Source: Armigeres subalbatus | Taxonomy: Eukaryota > Arthropoda > Insecta > Diptera > Culicidae | Assembly: GCF_024139115.2 (NCBI RefSeq) | Contig: NC_085140.1 | Span: 155,956,452-156,020,451 of the forward strand | Direction: 5' to 3' | DNA length: 64,000 nucleotides | Shown here: piece after piece, positions 35,641-47,756 of the stretch | How the letters are laid out: the number at the start of each line of letters is the position of its first letter | How positions within the stretch are numbered: position 1 is the first letter of the stretch | Translations under genes and position numbers: made by a program | The notes under the pieces: generated by a model | What the model saw: the letters and a program-made list of their open reading frames with translations, nothing else | Told to the model about the DNA's origin: nothing | Databases searched by the model: none

Positions 35641-36930
35641 CATTAAAATTCAGTAAAAATGGCCCTGCGTATGAAAATCTTAAAAAAATCATATCGCTGC
35701 GATGCGTAGTTAATGAGAACGAGTGATTCAACCCAACAAGCAAAGTCATTCTACTTCACATTGGCGTAACTCTGCGGCCTAATTCCGCCGAACGGGCTAT
35801 CCGTTGGTTTGATCGCTTGTGTCCTGTCTTATCGAGTGTTTAACTCCGTTCGTTGTCCAACGAGGGCAAAGTCATGGCCTGCTATTCACTAGTCAATGTG
35901 GGCAACCGAATACGGATGATATTTGCATACACGTCAACAATGCACGCTGGAAGTGGATTGCCCATTTTCTAATATACCTCACCCTCACATTCCCCTTCTT
36001 CTCTCACTAAAAAGAAAAAAAACATTGACTTGGGATTTTCAGAAAACAACTATTTACATCGCTTTTTTTTAATTACTGTGAAAGCTAATCCAATCCAGTA
36101 TCCAATATCCGTACTCAGTTTCTATATTCATAATCATCCCAATTCAAATTTGAATTCAAATATTTCAATCCTACTTGTAATACGATTTTCCAAACCGATA
36201 CTCAAATCCAATGTAAGGACCCGAAATGTAAAGCCAATATCCCTATTTCATTAACAAAGTTTTAATCCCAAACCCACATTGGAACGTTGTCATAATGGAA
36301 TACGAAAATCAAACATTCATATAAAATATTCAGGATTTTTCTTCGATCTTTTCATCTTCAATGGGTCTGAATTGCAACTGGTTTAATGATCTACTATTTA
36401 CGTGTTCTATAGTATTTCCACAGTAAAGTTTTATTTATGCCTGCCATTGCCATATATGTATCTTGTATCAGTAATTATTATTTTATGTTCATATCTAATT
36501 TTCACAACTAATATTCTAATCCAAGTCCATCTTTCAAATATAATCTCTAGCTTATAACCAAAAGCTGATTCTAATGTAATATTAATTTCAATTATTTTTT
36601 TTTATTTCATCATACATACAAATCCACATACAAATACGCAAATGCATATTTACTAAACAAATTATTCCAGCCTTTTATCTGTGCCTTCTGAACTGTCAAC
36701 TATTTCATGTTCATGATCCTCCAGCTGTATTCTTTCTTATTTTTTTGCCAATATATCCAGCATTGCAATCCAAAACCAATAGAACTCGATCCGGCAGACC
36801 ATATCAAATACAATTTGATGGCCTTCCAACGGGATAGCCAAAGCAATATCGGCGGCTCTCCAAACATACTCTGTATTGTCCCTTCAAGCTTAAGTCAATT
36901 TGTTTTTTTCGATATTTTACCTCATTTAAT
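35641..36930. other. No gene seen
   Basis: AT-rich sequence, with a stretch at about 36080-36230 of repeated CCAATATCC and TTCAAAT-type words. No domain or RNA gene was recognised. Confidence 0.4.
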
Positions 36931-36934
36931 TCAA

Positions 36935-37135
36935 ACCGATGAGAAAACAAATAACTTATTTCGGCGCTCATCTAGAGCGCCTTCGACGTCACAAGCCAAA
37001 ACCGATGAGTAAATCATTCAATCCGACGCTCTTCCACATCACACATCACAAGTCGAAAACCGATGAGCAAATCTTTCAACTCGACGCCCTTCAGAGCGTC
37101 TTCGACACCGCAAATCAAAACCGACGACCAAATTA
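36935..37135. repeat. About 62-bp degenerate tandem repeat, cluster 1
   Basis: About three units each contain AAACCGATGAG(C/T)AAATC, then an ATCCGACGCTCTTC-type part, then GAGCGTCTTCGAC and CACAAGTCG (variable between units). The same unit recurs at 38800-38945. It is a local satellite-like family with no coding significance seen. Confidence 0.72.
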
Positions 37136-37670
37136 ATTTTTTTACTAATTTTATTTGCTAATTATCTAATACATGCATTCATTTATCAGATAAAGTAGGT
37201 GTTCCGTGTTTTCTTAACACTATCATCCTTATTTGCTATGTCACATTTTTAGTTATTATTAATATATTGCCTCTGGCAGTTAGGATTTTTTCTCTGGTTG
37301 AATTGAGCCATGTAGAAATTACAATATTTTAACTTAAACAAAACTTAACCTAATTTATACTAATACTAAGGACACACTTGTGGTACTTGTACCATGTTAC
37401 AAGAGGACAAAAAAATTATTCCAAGACTATCTTTGATGAAGACAATAATTGGCATGGTACTCATTTCAAGATTCTTGTACCATGGTACTTATACCACCAG
37501 TGTGCCTTATACTAAGGATTATAACGATTTTTGTCTAAAATTGGAAATTATTTTGTTGGACATGTATTGCAATGTCTCAATATTAGAAATTCTATGAAGT
37601 TCATTGGTACTATTTACCAGGGAGGCAACTACAGAATCATTTTCAAAATTTTATTTTGAATCCTCTGAAG

Positions 37671-37866
37671 TAGGGGAACAGACGGCTTTGGCAGGTTTTG
37701 TTCTATTATTGGCAGGGGGGTTTTTGTCGACCGAATTTTATGAAATTTGGCCACAATATTCTTTGATATGCAAAGAATGTTTAGGCCAAGTTTGAGCAAA
37801 ATCAGTCATAAAAAACCCCCTGCCAATAATAGAATAAAACCTGCCAAAGCCGTCATTTCCCCTACC
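37671..37866. mobile_element. MITE with about 55-bp TIRs
   Basis: The left end TAGGGGAACAGACGGCTTTG continues through GGCAGGTTTTGTTCTATTAT, and the inverse ends at 37865. The arms are about 55 bp with few differences, and the centre is about 85 bp. TA at the ends may be the target duplication. No coding capacity. Confidence 0.85.
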
Positions 37867-38018
37867 TTCTTTCTAGCATTGCAGAAACTATTCCATATTG
37901 GCACAGCATGCAACATGTCTGGTTTAAAAAATTGTTTGTAAATCAAAAGTTTGTTCTTAAGACAAAGTTTTGATTTTCTGTTTATAAGTGGATATAGACA
38001 CTTAATATATTAATATAT

Positions 38019-38151
38019 CCACCACTTAATTGTACCTTGACAGATACGTATTTCGACCTCAACAGTAGGATCGTCTTCAGTGTCTCGTACTTGACTCGAC
38101 TCGACTTGACTAAGTCGTATACGTATCTGTCAAGGTACAATTAAGTGGTGG
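38019..38151. mobile_element. Short fold-back element with about 40-bp arms
   Basis: CCACCACTTAATTGTACCTT at the left and AAGGTACAATTAAGTGGTGG at the right are exact inverses. The arms continue through GACAGATACGTAT. The centre contains AGGATCGTCTTCAGTGTCTC and a run of GACTC words. It lies between two MITEs. Confidence 0.8.
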
Positions 38152-38181
38152 AATTAAATGGGATTGTACAAACTCGTCTTA

Positions 38182-38396
38182 TAAAGCCTGTCCACGTTAA
38201 ATTTCGGACACTGAGACAATGTCCAATTGATTTGTAGCCATTTCATCACTTTGACAAGAATGAAAATATGCTCAAAGAATCACATAAAGTGGAGAGATTT
38301 AGCTGTCATGTAAATTAATCTTCTCAGTGGTTTGTGAAAATTTAAAAAAATAGCATTGGATGATGGGTGTCCGAAATTTAACGTGGACAGGCTTTA
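38182..38396. mobile_element. MITE with 29-bp perfect TIRs, TA-type ends
   Basis: TAAAGCCTGTCCACGTTAAA at the left has its exact inverse at the right, with 29 bp shared. TA at each outer end is consistent with a Tc1/mariner-type target. It is 215 bp with no transposase. Confidence 0.85.
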
Positions 38397-38799
38397 ACAA
38401 GTGAAAACATTCCACTAAAAAGCTCAAAATAATTTTCTTTGCCTCCAATGTGGTTTTTAAAAGTTTATTTTTAATATAGCAGAAGTCCTAAATATTTAGC
38501 TTCGCTAGACCAATTAATTGGAACCCCATTCATAGTGACAATATGTCTGCTAGAAGGTTTCAAATAAGAAGCTCTCGGCTTATGTGGGAAAATGGGAGGA
38601 AATGTGGGAGTTTTGGAAGCATTCGGGGAAATTTTCCATTTTTGCCAGTAAGTGAAGAAAATATCCAAACTTTTTTGCAATCTACTACAAATGACACGAA
38701 AGCTTCGCCCTTTGGCTGAGATGCCCGTGTGACCTGCAAACAATGCTTTTTGACACCCTGGTGGTAAATCAGGTAAGTCAGAAGTAAATAACCCATGGA

Positions 38800-38950
38800 C
38801 AAATCATCCAATCCGATGCTCTTCTAGCAACTCATTCATTCCGACGCTTTCCCAGAGCGTCTTCGACATCACAAGTCGAAACCGATGAGCAAATCATTTA
38901 TTCCGGTGCTCTTCCCTTCGACATCAATAGTCGAAATCGAGGAATAAATA
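38800..38950. repeat. About 62-bp degenerate tandem repeat, cluster 2
   Basis: Two to three units match cluster 1 at 36.9 kb (GAGCGTCTTCGACATC, ACAAGTCGAAACCGATGAGC). It is directly followed by the dispersed repeat at 38964, so the two clusters and the MITEs between them form one repeat-rich block. Confidence 0.7.
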
Positions 38951-38963
38951 GTGTAATGATTCT

Positions 38964-39160
38964 GTGCAGTGCTGAAATTAAAGTCGATTGCTCAGCATAA
39001 GTGAGCAAATGATCAACATATGTTTCACACTTATGTGCGTTATGGTTGTCTCAGCTCGTGCTTTTAGAAAATAACTGTAAAACAGCACGTGGTCTGGTTG
39101 GCTGCACCTGATCTAATAAGCCATCTTGGGCTAATTTGTGGCATTGTTGAATAATCACCT
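38964..39160 (+). repeat. Dispersed repeat, copy 2 (pairs with 5.68 kb)
   Basis: TGCTGAAATTAAAGTCGATTG is shared with 5682 onward, followed by GTTATGGTT, GCTCGTGCTTT and CAGCACGTGGT-type blocks in the same order. Confidence 0.65.
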
Positions 39161-40970
39161 TAATTTTACTCAACATGAACACAAAGTTGTAAGGAGATAA
39201 GGTTCTATACCAACTTTGGTCAATCTCTATCCCACTTAAATTGAAATATGATACACCAGTTCTGGTTAATCACGGTATAGCAATCTGAGGATATTGACAT
39301 GTTCAGTCAGTCCAAGCTCATTCGGTAATTGGGACATTTTGATAAGCGACAATGCTATCAACTTTCTGCATCGAACAAAGAATAATTTTGCCCGCGAGCC
39401 TCTACTATGAAATTTGTATTGTGCCTTGCAACAAAATTTTCGTGATCATAGATGAGAAAAATTTATCCACAGTACAAATAGTACGTGCTATCAAAGCATT
39501 CTTCGCCACAATCCACCACGTACCACGTGAATTTTCAAAGTAGCTTTTTTCTGGCAGTATGTTTTTCTTAGGCGACTATCTGGCGGTCATTTTCTGTTGC
39601 GATTAAAAATAAGCGGAGAAGTAGATTTTTTATAAGCGGTACAGTAAATTCCATCAGAAAAACTTGCAAAACTTTATGTCCTCTTTTCACATAGTTTTTG
39701 ATAGTAGGATGGTCTATGATTTGCCATTATGAAACCATATATGACCATAAACAATATTTGCTTCCTTTATTAGTAGGAAACTTGCTATATTAGTCGTACT
39801 CGCAAACAAACGATTAGAGATCTATCTATCCGTTTTTTCGTGTTTTAAGGAAAGCTAACAGTAAAATAAGAAAATATTTGCGTTTAATTATTTAAATATT
39901 AGTTATCATGGAAAATGTCAATAACTCTTTGTAAATTGACCAAAACTAATCAACATTTAACGCCCTTGATTTGGTTCACCGTTTAATGATGCTCATGCTT
40001 TATCTGCAGGAAGGATATCAACAGCAAAGGAACTTTGATTGAGCATGGAGCCCGTTGGTAAACAAAGCAAGGCGCAAAAATGAGGTCGAGACTTTGCGAA
40101 GGAGTAACACACCCTTTTTGTAGGGGGTAAGAACCAAATGCACATTTGGCTGGTGGTGAGCCTTAGCTAACCAAATTAAGTGCGCTATTAGTGTGGCACA
40201 CGATTGCATACTGCGTGACAAAGAATCGTGAAAATTACACAAATCACTTTCCCTGAGCATACCTTCGTTATGTATAGAACAGAACCACGCTCGGGCTGTT
40301 ATGGCATTTTTGCTGACCTGTGGTCTGTTTAGTCAACATATATCATGGAACGTGTTATGCTTTGGAATGGGGGAGACAGCATAATAAATTTCCCCTCCGG
40401 AATGGTCGGAATGCGCATGAACTATTATTGATCTTCACACATTGGAGAATAATCATCATCTTTGTCATCTTCATTTCCATGGATGACGCTGTTTTTCTAA
40501 GATTTCATCTCATAAGATAAACTGTGTTTCAGAATGTTATCAAATGATTTATGAGTAATTTATTTTCACTGGTTTCGTACTGATATCGTTATACACAATT
40601 CGAAAAGATTTTTTTCCTTGGTATAGCTTTTCATTAGCCGTAAATAGAACATTACCTCAGTTGCACTTTTGTGGTCAATTATATGAAGAACCAATCCGTT
40701 TTAATATGATTACTGTCTGTCCGCGTACAAGTTAACCTTTCGGGCTCGGCTGTGGGGGAAATGTGTTCCTAGATTCGACGATATCGTTCAACTCGATACT
40801 CGTCAATTCTGATAGTAAACTCGCGGGATGAGATCAGCACCACACTATGGTCCCCACTGGGCGGCAAGCTATATTTGAATAGCTATACACAACGGAAGGG
40901 TGCTTGGAAAATGTCGCGCGCGCACTGGAACTCGCCTCAAATCGTACTGAATGGGGATGTAGAAGCAAAT
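39161..40970. other. No gene seen
   Basis: Mixed AT-rich sequence. A GC-richer stretch at about 40735-40960 has no open frame with a recognisable domain. The left arm of the inverted duplication may begin in here, but its partner lies beyond the window end. Confidence 0.4.
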
Positions 40971-41934
40971 GTTTGCCGTACCTAGGCTTACTGTGGGGAC
41001 TGTGTTACTGGTATAGCTAGATATTAGTCACCCTACAGATATAGACGCAATGAAAACTCAAGCATCAGGGGAGAAAATAATCGTTTTTTTTTAAGCTTTA
41101 AATCTTCGTATTAGGTCATAGGTAGCGAAGCTAGCAAATCCAAATTGTATTTTAGTGAATGTTACAGACGTATGTATTAGCGAAAAAACTTATGTGCCTA
41201 CAATACTATATCAAGTTGAGTAAATCCGCAAAACATAATTAAATCGATTCAATTTTGTCATATGTTTAAAACTATTGTAAACATAATGAATTAATTTACA
41301 TAATCGATAATGACGACCAATGGGTGTGCTAAAGTGTATCCATCACTGTACGGCTTGTCACTTCCGGAGTTTGCATCCGTTTTAATCGTTCTGCTAATCA
41401 TTTTCCCCTTTTCTAAGAACAGAGGAAAAACTGTGTCAAAAATACAATGATAGATATATTTTTACACACCCTCATATCATCATCAAACATGATATACGGA
41501 ATTTGGTTCTAATTTCCATTACTTCTTATTAACTACCTATATTTTTAAAATATTATTCGAAATTAATACTAGCTTTGGTTTAATTCATCACTTATTGTGA
41601 CTTTAACAACTGTTCTTATCACTATCTCATGATAGTAATATTGCGCCCAAAACTCTCTGATATTAACATTATTCGTTACTTTCTTGGTGCTTGATGAAAT
41701 AAAGCTTCTTCTCAGGATTTGTTCTTTTAGTTTCGATAAGACGAAATCAGGCGATTTTCGTGTGAAAGGGGAACCTTTTTTCGCAGTTTGTGGTGAAAAC
41801 ATCTTTCACTCACTCCTTTTTTCTCTACAGCAAACCTGGAACTAGAAGATAAACGAAAATCTTGCCTACTAGATGATTTTTTTTCACCATTATATTTAGT
41901 ACGTCTTACTCACTTTTCGTGAAAATTTTCGGTA

Positions 41935-42045
41935 AGCAAACACAAAAAAAAATATATATATGACCGCAACGGGATTCGAACCTAGAACATCAACAAAAAT
42001 TGCGATGGGGTTCGGTTAGCTATGATAGTTCGGATAGCTATGCCA
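41935..42045 (-). repeat. tRNA-like promoter remnant (B-box)
   Basis: On the minus strand an A-box-like TGGCATAGCTATCC and a B-box GGTTCGAATCC are about 65 bp apart, followed by a TATATA/A run. There is no cloverleaf, because the acceptor stem halves do not pair. It is likely the head of an old SINE. The inverted-duplication copy is at 62910-63020. Confidence 0.5.
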
Positions 42046-42964
42046 CCCCATCGACTGCATATAGGAGTTAGATGGTTTGTTCCGTATAGATTACTCTTTC
42101 TGCAATTGGTGATGACACGAAAAAGATGAAAGAAATGAGATGAACAAATTAACTTTCGTGGCACTTTTAATCTTTGAGGGCAAAATATTTTTTTTCATCC
42201 GACCTTTTTCTCTGTGGAATCAGCGCGGGTGAGCATTTTCAACCCATACGAGAATGATTGAGAATTACGATCCCTGCAGTACTTCTAGTAGATGAGCCAT
42301 AGGGGTGGACAGAAAGGTCGGAACAGGCAAATTTTAGTCAAAATTGAAATGACCATAACTCTGTCAAATATCAACCGATTTCTTTGATTCTGCCAGGTTC
42401 AACGGGAAAATTCATTATCTAGTTTTGAAAAACTGGTTCAAATTCCGGATACCAGAGATATTCCGGATTATTTGAGATCATGTCAAAATATGTATTATTT
42501 GGGCGTTTATATTTTTCGCATGAGTGAAATATGGTCCCCTCTATATTTCACAGGAACTAGCTCTTTTCCTGAGTTGATTGATATATTGTTTCCGTGAAAT
42601 CCGCGAAATCGGTTCAGAGCAAAGCGGCCAAAATCATGTCTTTAAAACTATATCAATATGGGTATCATCTCTGGTATCATAGGGTATCTGTTCAATTATT
42701 AATAACATGCTCCTATATCAATAACATTCGCTAAACAGGCGATTTAGGCTCAATTTGTGTCGTGTTTTGTTGTTTTCCGGCGTGCTCACTGCTGAAAAAA
42801 TTCACAAAAATTAGAAATAAAACAATAATTGTTTCATAAAAATTCTTTGTTTTCGAATGGTATTTATTTGGGTACATGGTATGAATTCAAGGAGCAGTTC
42901 CCCTACTTTATTATTTTTAAAGCCCATAAGAATGCAAATATTTTTTAGTATAGGAGATTTTTTT

Positions 42965-43165
42965 TGGTGTAGGGTTAAGACAGAATCACCGTCTCCGACC
43001 AGGTCGACAAACTAAACACTTAACATCTAGCATTAGACGGACAGCACCATTTACATTTCGCGTCACGAAAAGATTTCTCCTCACCATGGCGGGAATCGAA
43101 CGCACAGTCCATAGCACATGCGTTTAGAGGATTGACGTCGCTAACCGCACGGTCACGAAGCCCAC
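42965..43165 (-). mobile_element. SINE with tRNA-Ser-like head, left-arm copy
   Basis: On the minus strand it starts GGGCTTCGTGACCGTGCGGT (A-box region), has an arm typical of a long-variable-loop tRNA, and a B-box GCGTTCGATTCCCGCC. A tRNA-unrelated body and a T/A-rich end follow. It is duplicated at 61768-61965, so it pre-dates the inverted duplication. Confidence 0.65.
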
Positions 43166-44055
43166 TTACCCTCAAATAATATGATTATTCTTGTTTAGTT
43201 GTGATATCGGTTAAAGGTTTTAAATGTTTGGGATCGGCGTTATTTAGAAATTCTTGAAAATCGTTTTTACTTAATAAATCACAAACCAAAACATTTATAA
43301 AAATATTTACTTTATTAGTTGATGTTACCTCAACAAACATTGGAAGCTAATACAGCGCCTATTCAACCAAAAATAGTCTTCTTCAGCTACAAAACCAGCT
43401 TATTCAGCTAAAATTGTTTCTTGGGCCGCAACATTTACCAATATCTGTTCACCGTTTCGGGACAATTGTGGATATTCAATTATCTGTAAATAGTTAGAAT
43501 TTTAACAGCAAACATGAAAAATTTATATAAAATGCACTTTTCCAATTTTTTCACACTTCTACCAACATAATATGTATGTAAACTTGTACAGTGGATCCAC
43601 AATGGAAGGGAAAACACAGTAGCAGTGCAATATCATTAAGGTAAAACTACTATTAAATTGGGTTTTCCCAATGTGCAGCTTCTGTTTTGGCATTCAGGAG
43701 TTGTATAAAAAAATGGTTTTCCTCGGAAGCAATGCTCAAGATGGCAGGCGCATCACAGTGAATAGGGAACCTTAATTGGATTAATATGCTTCCGAAACTT
43801 GAATATTCAGATTGTAGTGTGCATTGACGCCAACAAGTCGAACAAATTTGGTGTGTCATTTTTGTCATTTTTTTTTCTGCTTCGGATGAATATCCACTAA
43901 AATCAAGATATTGATTAGTTTTTATTGAAAGCAAAACCTGAAGTTTTTATGATATTTTAGTGCAACTTTTTGTTCCCCTTGTTATTGTATCACTTATTTC
44001 AAAAAAGTTCATATCATGTTTTGTTATCAATATCACTTTTTACTGTTGATATGCC

Positions 44056-44367
44056 ATTATCGTGGGCCCTCCTTAGCCGTGCGGTAAGATGCGCGGCTAA
44101 AAAGCAAGACCATGCTGAGGGTGGCTGGGTTCGATTCCCGGTGCCGGTATAGGCAGTTTCCGGATTTGAAATTGTCTCGACTTCCCTGGGCATAAAAAAG
44201 TATCATCGTGTTAGCCTTATGATATACGAATGCAAAAATGGTAACTTGGCTTAGAAACCTCCCAGTTAATAACTGTGGAAGTGCTTCTATGAACACTAAG
44301 CTGCGAGGCGGCTCTGTCCCACTGTGCGGATGTAATGCCAATAAGAAGAAGAAGATGATATTATCGT
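44056..44367 (+). mobile_element. Feilai-like SINE, full length, with 8-bp TSD
   Basis: ATTATCGT occurs at 44056-44063 and 44360-44367. The SINE runs from GGGCCCTCCTTAGCCGTGCG to a triplet tail AAGAAGAAGAAG. The tRNA-like head has A-box TAGCCGTGCGG and B-box GGTTCGATTCCCGG. Its counterpart in the right arm is at 60415-60855, with the same TSD. Confidence 0.85.
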
Positions 44368-44635
44368 CTACCCGGATAGCCAACAGCTCTCGGCTAGTAG
44401 GATTGCATTTCTCAAGCGTGAACTATCTTATCGTGTTGCTATGTTTCTAATGATTAAAGCTAACTCGCTGGAGTGTAAAATCCAGAAGTTTGCTTATGGA
44501 TTCATTATCCATTAACAGACGCTTATTGTAAGGAAAAAGTGACCTCGGACTGATCTTTAAATATGAAGTGGTCTGAAATGGATTACTGGAACTGCAGTAG
44601 AGGTAGCATTTTCTAACTCCCAGATCTTCCTCCAC

Positions 44636-46230
44636 CTGGCCGAAAATCGTCCTCCACCTAATCGACCCACCTTGCTAGCTGTGCACCTCGCTTTTTATGC
44701 CCGTAGGATCGTCGTCGAGAACCACTTTCAGTGGATTACTATCTGACGTTCTGGCTGCGTGTCCGGCCTATCGCAATCGTCCGATTTTTGCGGTGTGAAC
44801 GATGGATGATTTTCTCACTCGTGGTGGATTCGCATCATCCAGGTCTCGTGTTCGTAGAGGACTACCGGTCTAACGAGCGTTTTGTAGATAGGCAGTTTTG
44901 TACGGCGGCGAACTCAGTTCGATCGGAGCGTCTTGCGAAGCCCAAAGTATGTGCGGTTTCCAGCCACGATGCGTCTCCGAATTTCTCTGCTGGTATCATC
45001 TTCGGCAGTGACCATTGAGCCCTAGCACACGAATTCTTCAACCACCTTGCTTTCGTCACAAACGATACAAACTCCTGGTGCGTGACTATTATGTACTTTG
45101 TCTTCAACGTATTGATGACTAGTCCAAACCGTTAAGCTGATATAGTCTTCCCTCATCTTCTCAAAGTTGCGTGCCATAATATCTAACTCGTCGGCGAAAC
45201 CAAATAACTGGACGGACGTTCGGGAAAATCATATCACTCGTGTCGATCCCTGACCTACGTATTAACCCCTCCAAAACGATGTTAAATAGCAGACACGAAA
45301 AACCATCATCTTACAGTAACCCTCTACGCGTTTCAAAGGGATTCTAGAATGCCACAAAAACTCATTCGTGCATTAGCTGCCATAGCTGATCTCGATCGAT
45401 TGTATCATATGCGGCTTTGAAGTCGAGGGATAGATGATGTGTTGTATTCGCGGTATTTCTGTAATATCTGGGGTACACCGAACACCTGGTCTGTGGTGGA
45501 GTGTTCGCCCATGAATCCCGCCTGGTACTGTTTCACGAACTCTCTTGCAATTGGTGCTAGTCGACGGCATAAAATTTGGGAGAGTACCTTGTAGGCGGTG
45601 TAGTAGATGAATATATAGTATAATATATGAATAATATACCTTATAGGCGGCGTTCAGCAATATTATTGCGCGGTAGTTGCTGCAATCCAGCTTATCGCCC
45701 TTTTTGTAGATGGAGCACACGACACCTTCCATCAACTCCTGCGGCAGTATCTCAACCTCCCAAATCTTGGTATTGACCCAATGCAGCACTCTAGCCTCAC
45801 CACCGTTTTTCAATAGCTCTCCTGGAAGTTGGTCAACCCCAGGGGTTATGTTGTTTCAGCCGGCCAATCAGCTCCTGGATTTCTTAAAGATCCGGAGCCG
45901 GAAAACGTATGTCCTGCGTTTCCTGCCACATCACCATTCAGATGCTCTTCGTAGTGCTGCCGCCACCTTACGCTCATTCGTAAGAAGATTCCCGTTTATG
46001 TCTTTACATATCAGGCTGTGGCACGTGGCCTTTACGTGAACGGTTCAGCTTTTCATAGAACTTCCGTGCTTAATTAGCACGGTACAGTTGCTCGTTGCTC
46101 CGTCTCTTCACGGTCTTAATCTTCCTGCTGGCGCACCCGTTTGTATCGTCCCTCGTTCGCCCTCGTGCGGCGTTGCAGCAATCTCACCCATGCTGCATTC
46201 ATCTCCTCCACTAACTGCTCACATTCCGTA
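44636..46230 (-). mobile_element. RTE 3' half in the left arm, cut at the duplication breakpoint
   Basis: Minus-strand frames carry RT blocks ([20 protein letters not shown] at about 45700, VLQRL-type and DFKAAYD-like fragments) and the C-terminal SDR/ECRT region. It carries the same roughly 45-bp internal duplication around GGTATATTATTCATATATTA as the right-arm copy. The RTE ends exactly at the inner breakpoint, 46230. Confidence 0.85.
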
Positions 46231-46872
46231 GTCCCTTCCCGATTTTGGCAACACGACCAGATTTTAAAGTTGCCAAAATGGGTATGTTGCCAAAAACGGG
46301 AAAAAAAATTCATACAAAATTTCAATTTTTTTTGTTTGCGTGATTGAAGCTAGATACTTAGAAAATGAACTACAAAGTATGTGGAGTGTGTTTAAGTGAT
46401 GCACGTGCATCATAATTGATATTTTTGCGATATTATTCATAACTCGAAGGTTGTAGTTCGAACAAAATTGAAACAAACTCAAGAATGGTAATCAAACGAT
46501 AATGTATCTAATTAGCCAATTTTATAATACAAATTGAATAATAAATAATATTTGAAATTAACAATAGCGTCGGCCACGTCCTTACATAAATTTGTGGTGA
46601 TAAAAAAAACGTTTCTATTGTAGGCAAGCTTTCTTGTGGTCGGTGTGATTAGGAGTAAAGTTCTGTGCAATTTTCGCTGACATTATGGGAAAAATGAACG
46701 CAAGGCATAAGACATTCCAATGTTTTAGAAAATGGTATCGGAAATTTGCATTCTGCACATTGGTCAAGCCAAGTGTATCCAATATAGTGTGAGTATGGGT
46801 TAACTACACTCGTCTACAGTTCTTCATGCACTACTTTCATTATTATGTGTACTTGGGGTCACTTGACCTCCG
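46231..46872. other. Unique spacer sequence; no gene seen
   Basis: Sequence directly inside the left-arm breakpoint. No domain or inverted repeat was recognised. Confidence 0.45.
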
Positions 46873-47125
46873 ATAACGATACCAGCAGATAAATTCGGAG
46901 ACGCAACGTGGCAGGAAAGCGTACGTACTTTGGACTCCAAAAAACAAACCGATCGAATAGAGTTCGCCGCCGTACCAAACAGACTCCCTCATTGAACATG
47001 TGGCGGTAGTCCTCCTTGGACACGAGACCTGGACAATGCTTGTGGAGGACCAACGCGCACTTGGAGTAAAAATTGTTCTATACAACGATCCGACAGGCAC
47101 AAGAAGGCGAGGTGTGCAGCGATCA
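46873..47125 (+). pseudogene. RTE C-terminal fragment
   Basis: It is related to the C-terminal RTE block at 59.7-60.0 kb: GATACCAGCAGATAAATTCG, then CGTACTTTGGACTCC, CGAATAGAGTTCGCCGCCGT, CACGAGACCTGGACAATG and GACGATCCGACAGGCAC-like text. It is shuffled and frameshifted, with no start or tail. Confidence 0.75.
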
Positions 47126-47756
47126 AGCTGTGTAACGATTGATTTTACCACCCTATTATAATTTGCTCACTGTCCATTCAAAAATAAAATACAACATGAG
47201 CTTTCGGCATACTTGTGCTGCCACCTATCAGATACTAGGGTAACGCTGACGGTGTAATTTTCGCGTATATGTATTGAGCTCCACTCATATACGTTCACTT
47301 CTTCTACTCTACCAAACGACTGCAACCGATTTTGTGTTCATCCGATGGGGCTCTAGCGATATGGTTTGCACTGAGCAATCGAATGTATTTAGCCAAATTT
47401 AAGAAGGGGATCTTTTGTAACTGGGAAACACACGAGTACATTTTCCATTAGTCCAAACAATGATTGGAAATTCTATACCTATGGGGTACAATAGAATCCC
47501 ATATCAGATTATTGCGCCATTTGAGCAGAGTATCTAGTTTAAGGTAGACATAAAACGTGCACCTAAAATCGTGTAGTGACGCCACAGATTGAATTGTATC
47601 CAGCAATTATCAGATATTAACGAAAAGTTATCCTAAAACTTGTAAAAATAGTTATCCTAAAACTTGTTAAACAGTGGTAATATAGTAAGTGGTATCGAAT
47701 TCGAGAGAGAAACTTATTCCTAAACATGTAACTTTTTAGAATTGCCTTTGGAATAG
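47126..47756. other. No gene seen
   Basis: AT-rich sequence between the RTE fragment and the start of the LTR. Nothing else recognised. Confidence 0.4.

Larger units (their letters stand above)
40971..46230. repeat. Left arm of a giant inverted duplication
   Basis: From GCAAATGTTTGCCGTACCTA at 40971 to ACATTCCGTA at 46230 the sequence is the inverse of 64000-57945, apart from indels. In the one 234-bp stretch that I aligned base by base (41569-41802 against 63399-63166) there are 9 differences. The arm holds a SINE with tRNA-Ser-like head, a Feilai-like SINE and the 3' half of an RTE, all shared with the right arm. At 46230 the RTE stops abruptly. The outer limit is unknown because the partner runs off the window. 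Confidence 0.93.

Noticed and set aside
36935..38950. CRISPR-like array from repeated 62-bp units
   Set aside because: Units are degenerate, have no constant repeat plus variable spacer structure, and the genome is eukaryotic.
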